64,000 nucleotides of DNA from SIG603 sp963611165. Its GTDB lineage: Bacteria; Bacillota; Clostridia; Oscillospirales; Acutalibacteraceae. Positions 51,347 through 59,500 of the stretch are shown here, in pieces. A program made the translations under genes and the position numbers. Below the pieces are notes generated by a model. It was not told the DNA's origin, ran no database searches, and worked only from the letters and a program-made list of their open reading frames with translations. Location: positions 30,179-94,178 of the forward strand of contig CAVDQG010000004.1 in assembly GCA_963611165.1 (NCBI GenBank), read 5' to 3'. The first letter of the stretch is position 1; the number at the start of each line of letters is the position of its first letter.

Positions 51347-52144
51347 ATGAAGTTAGAATTTGATTACCGAATGAATCTATACTACTCCTCACCGGTAAGC
51401 AAGTGCCATTTCACCATAAAATGTATCCCCAAGGATACCGCACGTCAAAAGCTTTTAAGTCATACGATTGAATTAACGCCGCATGCACCTTATTCTGTCG
51501 GTGAGGACTCAAACGGAAACAAACAGATTTACGGACGGGTAGACACTCCTCATGATTTCTTCAGCTACCGTATTTTCGGAGATGTTGAAATTTATGAGAG
51601 CGACTTTGAAGAAACCGCTAAAGAGGGCCGAATTGCACTTTACCGTTATCCGTTCGGAAAATGCATTCCGAAAGAAGCACTCACCGCATATTTCAGCACT
51701 TTCGGTTTATCGGGATTTGAAAACGATCTTGATAAATCCCTTTATATCATGCATAAGCTACACGGTGACTTTTCTTATGTTCCGAAAGCAACCGAAGTCA
51801 CAACAGACGCCGAAACCTCATTCAAAATGGGAGTCGGCGTTTGTCAGGATTATGCTCACATTCTGATAACTCTCCTCAGAATGGCTAAAATTCCCGCACG
51901 ATATGTCTGCGGACTTTTGGTCGGCGAGGGAGAAAGCCACGCTTGGGTCGAAGCGCTCGTCGGTGATAAGTGGATAGGACTTGACCCCACTCACGACTGC
52001 CGTGTTTACGAGAATTATATCAAGCTTGGCGACGGCAGAGACGCCACGGAATGTGCGATTAACCGCGGAATACTGCGGGGCGGCGGCGCTCAAAGACAAG
52101 AGATAAGCTCAAGGGTAACTTCCCCCACGCTTATTTCACAGTAA
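51347..52144 (+). CDS. Transglutaminase-like cysteine protease/amidase
   Basis: The 265-residue protein has an N-terminal beta domain (about 1-110) and a transglutaminase-like core with Cys166 (GVGVCQDYAHIL), His198 (GESHAWVEA) and Asp213 (WIGLDPTHD), a complete triad. Such proteins in ATP-grasp/alpha-E loci are predicted to cleave or transfer amide bonds in the product. No signal peptide is visible, so it acts in the cytosol. It lies 13 bp after the alpha-E gene. Confidence 0.9.
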   Translation: MKLEFDYRMNLYYSSPVSKCHFTIKCIPKDTARQKLLSHTIELTPHAPYSVGEDSNGNKQIYGRVDTPHDFFSYRIFGDVEIYESDFEETAKEGRIALYRYPFGKCIPKEALTAYFSTFGLSGFENDLDKSLYIMHKLHGDFSYVPKATEVTTDAETSFKMGVGVCQDYAHILITLLRMAKIPARYVCGLLVGEGESHAWVEALVGDKWIGLDPTHDCRVYENYIKLGDGRDATECAINRGILRGGGAQRQEISSRVTSPTLISQ

Positions 52145-52156
52145 AGGAAGAATAAT

Positions 52157-53107
52157 ATGATAGAAACAATAGCGTCGGTAAGACTTCCTGTTGACGAAAC
52201 ACTTAACATCAGGAAGAACCGTCTCATGCCCGAAAAGGCAGACAAACCGATGAAACGCATAAGCATCGTCACGGGTATCCACGGTGACGAGCTCGAGGGA
52301 CAGTTCGTTTGCTACGAGCTGCAAAGAAGAATAAACTGTCAGAAAGACAAGCTTACGGGAATTGTAGACATTTACCCGGCAATGAATCCGCTCGGTATCG
52401 ACTCGATAACAAGAGGAATTCCAGCTTTCGATTTGGATATGAACCGCCTTTTCCCCGGAAATGCCGACGGAAACATGACGGAATATTTAGCCGCTAAAAT
52501 CATTGAGGATGTCAGCGGCTCTGACTGCGTGCTCGATGTTCACGCAAGCAATATCTACTTGACCGAAATTCCGCAGATCAGAATTAATCAACTGCACGAA
52601 GAACAGCTCGTTCCCCTTGCAAAGGAAGCAAATGTAGATTTCATCTGGGTTCACGGCGCAAGCACGGTTCTCGAATCCACCTTTGCTTACAGTCTCAACA
52701 GCACGGGCACACCTGTCCTCGTTGTCGAGATGGGCGTCGGAATGAGAATAACTCAAGAGCTTGGCAATCAGCTTGTTGACGGCATTTTAAATCTCATGAG
52801 CAAACTCGGAATTTGGCAAGGTGAAACAAAAGCTCCCCGTGTTCCGATTATCTCGAGAGATCAGGACGACGTCAGCTTTTTAAATGCTAAGGCGGGCGGA
52901 ATTTTTATTCCGTCGGTTAAATGCTGGGTTCTTCTAAACAAAGGCGACTTAGTCGGAAAAATTGTGGATCCGCTTTCAGGCGAGGTACTCGATGAGGTAA
53001 CCGCACCCGTGGACGGCATTCTCTTCACGATAAGAGATTTCCCCGTTGTAAACGAGGGCTCGCTCATCGGCAGACTTCTTCGCAAGGAGGTGTGTCTGCA
53101 TGAATAA
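52157..53107 (+). CDS. AstE/AspA-type M14 zinc amidohydrolase
   Basis: The 316-residue protein belongs to the succinylglutamate desuccinylase/aspartoacylase branch of M14. Zinc ligands are His42 and Glu45 (TGIHGDELEG) and His129 (LDVHAS); the substrate arginine is in DMNRLFPG, and the general base is probably Glu191 (VVEMGVG). The C-terminal 70 residues form a barrel-sandwich-like region (TAPVDGILFTIRDFPVVNEGS). The enzyme should hydrolyse an N-acyl amino acid or an amide bond to an acidic amino acid. In this operon it may trim or deprotect the ligase product, which is inference. Its stop overlaps the next start by 8 bp. Confidence 0.88.
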   Translation: MIETIASVRLPVDETLNIRKNRLMPEKADKPMKRISIVTGIHGDELEGQFVCYELQRRINCQKDKLTGIVDIYPAMNPLGIDSITRGIPAFDLDMNRLFPGNADGNMTEYLAAKIIEDVSGSDCVLDVHASNIYLTEIPQIRINQLHEEQLVPLAKEANVDFIWVHGASTVLESTFAYSLNSTGTPVLVVEMGVGMRITQELGNQLVDGILNLMSKLGIWQGETKAPRVPIISRDQDDVSFLNAKAGGIFIPSVKCWVLLNKGDLVGKIVDPLSGEVLDEVTAPVDGILFTIRDFPVVNEGSLIGRLLRKEVCLHE

Positions 53108-54023
53108 ACGCATTATCTACGAAATGAGCGGTCTTTACCGTGACAAGTTCCGCATAACGGGATATGAATTCGGCGAGGGCGAAGAGTCAGTCGCAATAGT
53201 CGGCGCTTCACGAGGAAACGAGGTTCAGCAGATTTACTGTGCCTCAAAGCTTGTAAAGAAATTCACTCAGCTTGAAGCAGAGGGTAGAATCGCAAAGGGC
53301 AAAAAAATTCTTGTGATTCCAACGATGAACCCATCCTCCATGAACATTCAAAAGCGATTTTGGCCGACAGACAACACCGATATCAACAGAATGTTCCCCG
53401 GCTACGATTTGGGCGAAACCACGCAGAGAATTGCGGACGGTGTTTTCAAAGAGATAAAGGACTATAAGTACGGAATCCAGTTCACTTCTTTCTATATGCC
53501 GGGCGACTTTGTTCCGCATATAAGAATGATGGACGAGGGATTTTCCACAACCGAGCTTGCAAGCAAATTCGGCTTGCCGTATGTCGTTGTGAGAAAGGTT
53601 CGTCCGTACGACACCACCACGCTTAACTACAACTGGCAGGTTTGGGATACAGAGGCTTTCTCGCTGTACACAACAAGCACGACAAAAATCGACCCCAACG
53701 GTGCCGGTCAGGCAGTTTTGGCTGTTATGAGCTTTCTCTCCTCTCAGGGAATACTCAAGTACTCGGGGCCTGTCGGTTATAAATCGCAAATCGTTTATGA
53801 TACCGAGCTTGTCTCCGTCAAGACAAACGAGTCGGGTATATTCGAGCCGCTTGTAAAGGCTGGCGATGCAGTGAAAATCGGACAGCCGATTGCAAATATA
53901 ATCCACCCATACACGAGCGAAACAAGCGAAACCCTGTATGCACCAGTTGACGGAAAGATATTCTTCATTCACAACGAACCGCTTACTTATGCCGACACGG
54001 CTGTTATCAAAATAGTCAGATAA
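53100..54023 (+). CDS. M14-like paralogue lacking zinc ligands
   Basis: The 307-residue protein aligns along its whole length with the preceding enzyme: NPSSMN/NPLGID, DINRMFPG/DMNRLFPG, VPHIRM/IPQIRI and the C-terminal TLYAPVDGKIFFIHNEPLTYADTA. The first motif reads GASRGNE in place of GIHGDE (His to Arg38), and the second reads IQFTSF in place of LDVHAS (Asp to Gln127, His to Thr129). Only Glu41 and the distal Glu185 remain. It is probably catalytically dead as a zinc hydrolase and may regulate or hold the active paralogue. It ends the operon. Confidence 0.85.
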   Translation: MNKRIIYEMSGLYRDKFRITGYEFGEGEESVAIVGASRGNEVQQIYCASKLVKKFTQLEAEGRIAKGKKILVIPTMNPSSMNIQKRFWPTDNTDINRMFPGYDLGETTQRIADGVFKEIKDYKYGIQFTSFYMPGDFVPHIRMMDEGFSTTELASKFGLPYVVVRKVRPYDTTTLNYNWQVWDTEAFSLYTTSTTKIDPNGAGQAVLAVMSFLSSQGILKYSGPVGYKSQIVYDTELVSVKTNESGIFEPLVKAGDAVKIGQPIANIIHPYTSETSETLYAPVDGKIFFIHNEPLTYADTAVIKIVR

Positions 54024-54041
54024 AATACTTTCACAAAGCAA

Positions 54042-54080
54042 AAATCTCAGACAAGCTCAATCGCTTATCTGAGATTTTTT
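54042..54080. terminator. Bidirectional terminator between the ATP-grasp operon and the sortase locus
   Basis: The stem AATCTCAGA..AAGC / GCTT.TCTGAGATT (54043-54055 and 54062-54076) is flanked by AAAA on the left and TTTTTT on the right. Confidence 0.88.
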
Positions 54081-54112
54081 ATACTCACTTTTCAACTGAT
54101 TAATGTGATTTG

Positions 54113-54718
54113 TTAATAATTTGCTCTGTTACAGTAAACTGCCGTTCTCTCCGTGCCCGACAGCGTGCATGTATAGAGCACGAGGTCATAACCGCTGTTC
54201 TGCACAGCATCTACATTTTCGGGAGCCACTGTATCGAGTTTCTGCACGGTATAAGAATATACCAAGCTGAGAGCATCGGTGAAAACCACGCTGTCACCGC
54301 TTGTAAGATTATCAAGCTTTCCGAAATGTGCCGTGTAGTTGTGACCTGCTATAACCAAATCATCAGAAAATACAGATCCGAAATTTCTGCACGGCGCAAT
54401 TTTAAGTCTGTCATAGTCCCACTCGGACATAACAGGCAGTCTTATGCTTATTTTTGGAATCTCGATGTAACCGATATAATCATACCCGTCTATTGTTACG
54501 GTCGGCATTTCATCGGATTGGCTTTCTGAATTATCCTCAGATACCACAATACTCTCACTCTTCTTCACTTCAACCACTTCGTCAAGCTCTTCAAGAACCT
54601 TCCCGGCACTTTCGCCTGCCGTCTTACTCTCGTTTTGATTGTGAAGATAAAATCCGAAAGCAGAAATCAGGCAAATTAAGCCGACTGCAATTATTATTGT
54701 ACCTGTTTTTTTAGCCAT
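54113..54718 (-). CDS. Sortase
   Basis: The 201-residue protein has an N-terminal membrane anchor (about 6-26), a linker of about 45 residues and a sortase barrel with His126 (VIAGHNYTAHFGKL) and Cys184 (LVLYTCTLSGTE), followed by Arg191 and Arg198. Sortases link surface proteins bearing a C-terminal sorting signal to the wall or to each other. Its start overlaps the end of a gene whose product has such a signal (LVQTG), so this is the likely substrate. The class (B- or D-like) cannot be fixed by eye. Confidence 0.9.
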   Translation of the reverse strand: MAKKTGTIIIAVGLICLISAFGFYLHNQNESKTAGESAGKVLEELDEVVEVKKSESIVVSEDNSESQSDEMPTVTIDGYDYIGYIEIPKISIRLPVMSEWDYDRLKIAPCRNFGSVFSDDLVIAGHNYTAHFGKLDNLTSGDSVVFTDALSLVYSYTVQKLDTVAPENVDAVQNSGYDLVLYTCTLSGTERTAVYCNRANY

Positions 54719-55877
54719 TCTTCTTTTTCTTCTTGAGAATTAAAATTCCGACTATTACCAACACAATACCGCATCCGCCGAAAATAAATATCGGCATATT
54801 GTTTTGACCCGTCTGCACAAGACTTCTCGTGTTGGTTATTGTTACGACCGAACCGCTCTTGGAATAAGACGGAGTGTAGCCATTCGGGATATTGCTCTCG
54901 AGAATCTGCCAGTTACCGCCTGATTCAAGGTCTTTCCACGTGTAGCTCCAGTTGTTCTCGGAGTTAAGTTCTATCGTCTGATATTCGCTCGCTCCGTTAT
55001 AAAGCGTCACGGTAACGGCACTCGGTCTTTCGCTCTCTTTGTCGCCGCTCCACGATTTATTCACCGAAAGAGTTGTTTTCTCCCCATTTGGAGTAGGCGT
55101 CGGAGAAGGATTTTCTATAAGCTTATTTGTGATTGTCGTGACATTGCCAACCGTGTCATAGCTTACTTCGTATCCCTTAGGCACGCTCGCCTCCTCGACC
55201 GACCAAGAATGGCCCTCGAGAAGTCTGTCAAAGGTATACGCCCAGTTGTTCTCGGCACTGAGTTCGGCAGTATCAGCCACCTCACCGTCCTCGAGAAGAT
55301 TTATCGTCACGCTCTCGTTCTCGTGGTTCGAGTTTCCGTCAGACCAGAGCTTCCTTGCCGTGAGCTGACTTTCGCTGTAAGCTTCGACATGGAAAATCCA
55401 ATCGACATTGCCAATGTTGCCGGCATACATATTGCCAAGCTCAATCGGCACGCTGAGTTCTGCCGTGAGGGTGGCTGACTCACCGCTTCTGAAAGTTCCG
55501 AGATACTTAAAATCCGTCAGCGAACCTGTTTCATCGGCAGTATCGTCATATATGAGTTCTGAACCGTTATATACCTTTAAACCAAGCTTGGAAAGAAAAT
55601 CAATCTCATAATCTTCGTTTACATCTTCAACATTTGCTTTAAGGTAGAGATTAACAAAATCGCTGTCCTTTGCGTTGTTGGTGAATGTGATTTTCTCCGT
55701 GAGAACATCGCCGGGCATAACATACTTGAAGCTTGCAAACAAATCTCTGTTACTGAAATCAAAGCCGTCCTGTAAGCCGTTAAAGCTTATGTTAGAGTCT
55801 GCCGAAGCCGTCAAAGACATTCCGAAAACGAAAGTAAGAACGAACAAAAAGGAGATAAAAGCTTTTAATTTTTTCAT
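54711..55877 (-). CDS. Cell-wall-anchored protein with two Cna-B domains
   Basis: The 388-residue protein has a signal peptide (about 1-26, cleaved near TASA), an N-terminal beta domain (about 27-150), two Cna-B repeats (about 155-240, LTARKLWSDGNSNHENESVTINLLEDG, and about 255-340, SVNKSWSGDKESERPSAVTVTLYNG) joined by a PSPTPTPNG linker, and a sorting signal: LVQTG, a hydrophobic stretch and KKKKKNG. It is the predicted substrate of the adjacent sortase. The ATG at 55875-55877 has GAGGTG upstream. Confidence 0.92.
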   Translation of the reverse strand: MKKLKAFISFLFVLTFVFGMSLTASADSNISFNGLQDGFDFSNRDLFASFKYVMPGDVLTEKITFTNNAKDSDFVNLYLKANVEDVNEDYEIDFLSKLGLKVYNGSELIYDDTADETGSLTDFKYLGTFRSGESATLTAELSVPIELGNMYAGNIGNVDWIFHVEAYSESQLTARKLWSDGNSNHENESVTINLLEDGEVADTAELSAENNWAYTFDRLLEGHSWSVEEASVPKGYEVSYDTVGNVTTITNKLIENPSPTPTPNGEKTTLSVNKSWSGDKESERPSAVTVTLYNGASEYQTIELNSENNWSYTWKDLESGGNWQILESNIPNGYTPSYSKSGSVVTITNTRSLVQTGQNNMPIFIFGGCGIVLVIVGILILKKKKKNG

Positions 55878-55887
55878 TTTTATCACC

Positions 55888-56499
55888 TCAGTTTGCGCTT
55901 AAAGTTCCGTCAGAATTCACGGTAACTCCCCACTCGCTCTCCACAGTCGTGGACGGATTCGCCTGAATTCCCGCACCGACAATATTGACTCCGAGATAAA
56001 ACTGAAGTGCGGACGCCCATTCGGAAGAATCGGTATTATAGTCACCGTGGGGACCCTTGTCGGATGTCGGTGTGAGAGTGTTTATAAGATTTTTCGTGGA
56101 ATCGTCCGAAGCTACCTTGTACTTATAGTACCAGTAGCCGTCCGAGCCTTGAATCCAGTCTGTCGTATTGTAAGAAACGGTGTAGTCGATGTTTTCATAC
56201 GGCGGTTCACCGTAAAGCATATCTCCGTTAGCGTTTACCCAGTTAAATACTACGGTAGCACGGATATATGCGTCGGATGAGCCCGTATTCTTAATCGTCA
56301 CATTCTTTTTTGTGTTGCCGTCAAGCTCTTCATCTACCTCTACGCTGACAGTTCCGACAGTGAAGCTGTTGTTCAGCATATCGGGTTTGCTTGTAAGCCA
56401 TGCAAAAGTACCGCCGACAGCGACAACTGCCAAAAGTATGGCGGAAGCCACCAACACAACCGCTTTTTTGTTAAGATTTTTAACCCTATCGGTTTTCAT
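55888..56499 (-). CDS. SipW-type secreted protein (TasA/camelysin-like)
   Basis: The 203-residue protein has the special signal region of SipW substrates: VVLVASAILLAVVAVGGTFAWLTS, then NNSFTVGTVSVEVDEEL. In Bacillus such proteins are cleaved by SipW and form biofilm fibres (TasA) or surface proteins. The remainder is a beta-rich domain with many Asn, Asp and Thr. It lies between the giant protein and the Cna-B protein in one unit. Confidence 0.88.
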   Translation of the reverse strand: MKTDRVKNLNKKAVVLVASAILLAVVAVGGTFAWLTSKPDMLNNSFTVGTVSVEVDEELDGNTKKNVTIKNTGSSDAYIRATVVFNWVNANGDMLYGEPPYENIDYTVSYNTTDWIQGSDGYWYYKYKVASDDSTKNLINTLTPTSDKGPHGDYNTDSSEWASALQFYLGVNIVGAGIQANPSTTVESEWGVTVNSDGTLSAN

Positions 56500-56513
56500 T
56501 TGATGACCCCCTT

Positions 56514-59500
56514 TTACTTTGTTGTTGTCTTCTTGATACTGCCGTCAGACTGCCAGTTATTTCTGACGCTGTCCTCGTCACTCAGCCACTTATTCTCGTT
56601 TAATGAGTTAGTGAACGTGACTACATTAACATCAGAAGTCCAAGCTCGCCTTTCTTTCAGCGTTACGCTTATCTTGCCGTTTGTTGTAATATTTTCCGAG
56701 TTGTTGGAATCGGTCGCAGTAGGACTGTCGCTGTAACGCCAAGACCAGTCCGTAAGCTCCGTAATCGTATACTCCTGGTCGATTCTCAGTCTTGAAATAA
56801 CTATCTGATCGCCTGCCTTGAGCGTTACCGTCATATTCGGATTATAGTGGCCGTCACAAGTAATTTTAAAGAGGAAAATATCGTCAGAATCGAAGCTGCC
56901 CGATTTATCAACCTCTTTTTTGATTGTCAGAAGCGTGTAGTCATAATGGGTCTTTTCCCACTCGCCGACATATGTGACATCTGCACTTCCCATGGTTTGG
57001 GTTGTTCCGTCAAGAGTTTCAGTGCCGACTGTTCCGTCTGCGTTTTTCAGCTTCCAGCCCTTGAACGTCCACGTCCATGTGCCGTCGTCAAGCTTACTGT
57101 AAACATTACTTACCATGTAATCGTCATCGGTGTAATACAAATCAGCGTTCGGAAGAATTGCACTGCTCGGAACGTCACCGCTCCACTCATAGATAACGCT
57201 GTACTTCGGCTTTTCAACCCATGTGCCGATTATAGTCGGCGAGGTCTTAGCCGCCATAGTCTTTGCCCAGCTTGTGTTACGTGTGAGCGTAATGTCCTGT
57301 TTTTCGTTTCCCTCGGAGTCGGTATATGTAATCTTCTCGGAGTTCGTGCCGTCAGCCCATGTCCAGTGGTCAAGATAATATTTCTTGCCGTTTGAGTTGT
57401 CCACATAAGTGGTAGCACCCGTGTAAGCGTCAAGACCGTACTCTGTAGTCGGCGCAACCTGCTTTGCGCTCGGCAAAGTATAACTGTAGCCTGCGCAGTT
57501 ATTGTTTACAATCTCGCTCGGCGTGCCCTCTTCCCAGTCATATGAAACAAGTCCGAAAATATCAGCCACCGCAGTTGCCTCGGAGGTATTGCCGTAAGTT
57601 CCGCTTGAATATTTTGACGAATAAGTATATTTCAGGTCAACCTCATTGACAAAATGACCGCTTGTGTACTTGTATGCATCGTCTACATTAATTGTATACG
57701 GACAATAATAAACAAACTCCTGTCCTGCAGTATCGAGCAAATTATCGTTGTAGTTTACAGTATAGTCAATCTTTGCATCCTCGAGTGATGCCGAGGTGTA
57801 GTTGACATCAGCCGAATATGTCTTAACGGTAATCTTATATAGTAAAGTGTCTCCAAATGTGAACGAAAGTCCGTCTGTATATTCGCTGTAATCCTCGTAT
57901 CCTTCAATGTCAAGATTAGCCGTCACATCTCTTGTCACATTGTCAATACCGTTTTGAGCACCGTATTGGTAGCCGACTATCGTCTTATCGACTGTCGGAA
58001 GTTTTTCAGCATAGAATGACAGATTCGTAGTGTTCGAGCTTCCCCAGCGGTCAAACTTCATCGTACCGTCACAGCCGATATCCGCAGCCGACTGAAAAAC
58101 AGTGCGCAAGGTGTCTAAAGTTACATATTTTCCGATATCGGTCGAGAAAGTAGAGCCGTTCTCCGGCCAAGCGTCACACTCGGAAATATCGTTTGTGTAC
58201 TGAAGTGAATAGTAGTTACCAGCCGAGTTGGTAGCGCCCATCTCGGAAAGTGCATAGCCCTCGTGCGGCTTTGCATAGAACGAAATGAAGAATCCGCCGT
58301 TTAATTTATCCTGATTGACAAGCTCGCCAGTGCCCTCAACCTTTATGAGGTCAGAGCCGTTAATCGAATAGTAAACATCGCAGTTCTCAATCGTGTCGAT
58401 GTTAAATTTGAAGCTGTTGGAAACCTGCCATGAGCTGTTAATCGTAGTCGGATAGACGTGAACGTTAATAAGCGTTGTGCCGACAATGATTTTTGTCGAG
58501 CCCGTCAAATTATGATAGTTACCGACAAGCGTGAGCGTGCCGTTTTCGTAGCTGTAGCTGTTGAAAAGACTTGTATCGCAGTAGTTCATATCAAGCTCGC
58601 CCGAAAGTCCCGAGAGAGCCGACTCATCGCCCGCAATAACAAACATATTCTTGGTGTTCTCGATAACTATCTCTTCCACCTCGACGGTGTAAGTTATTTT
58701 TCCTATTATATTTCCGTCGGCATCGGAAGCGGTAGCTACTACCACTGCTTCGCCTGATGTGTCAGAAGAAGTAATCTTACCTGAAGCGTCAACCGTGATG
58801 ATATCGTCACCGCTTGTTATCTCATAATCTACGGTGTAATCTTCACTGAGCCCCAAATCACCTATCGCATCGAGAGTGCTCTCGGAATTAAGTCCGATTT
58901 GAACGGTTTTCTTTGCGTCAATTGCACTCACGATAACATCGTAGACATTAGAGCCAAGCGTCACCTCGGTTTCGCTCGGCTTAACTCCCGTGAAGCTTAC
59001 GCTTGTGAAATTTGAAACCGTGCTTTCCTTTTTGTAGAGATACCAGACGGTATTGTCAGAAGTATTTCTCGAGAGAGCATTATCACCCGTGTTGTAAAGA
59101 CCGCAGGTCGTACCGTTTGCGAAAATCATAAATCCGCCATCCGACTGCGACTTAACATCAAGCACGAAAGAAGCGTCCTGATGTTCGTTTGCGACTCCGT
59201 TTTCATCTGCAGAAATGTCAGTAGCAAGAGTTAAGTAACCGCTCGTCTTTCCGTTTCGGCTGTTCTGAATGTAATAAGTGCTGTCTCCGTCCGAAGTCTT
59301 TGTGAATGTCCAAAGATAATTCGTGAGGTCGGTGTTATCGGCTAAGCTTACGGAGTGAAGCGGGAAAGTGTCGTATCCCGTGGAATAGTTGTACTCGGAG
59401 AACTCATACAAGGCTAGTCCTGAGGTAGCACCCGAAACAGGCATAATAACATACTGCTCACCGCTCTCAATCGAGCTTACCTGAGTGTAGGTTACTGTGC

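Noticed and set aside
53244..54041. 265-codon frame antisense to the second M14-like gene
   Set aside because: No recognisable motifs, no binding site, and the plus-strand frame has clear homology to its neighbour.
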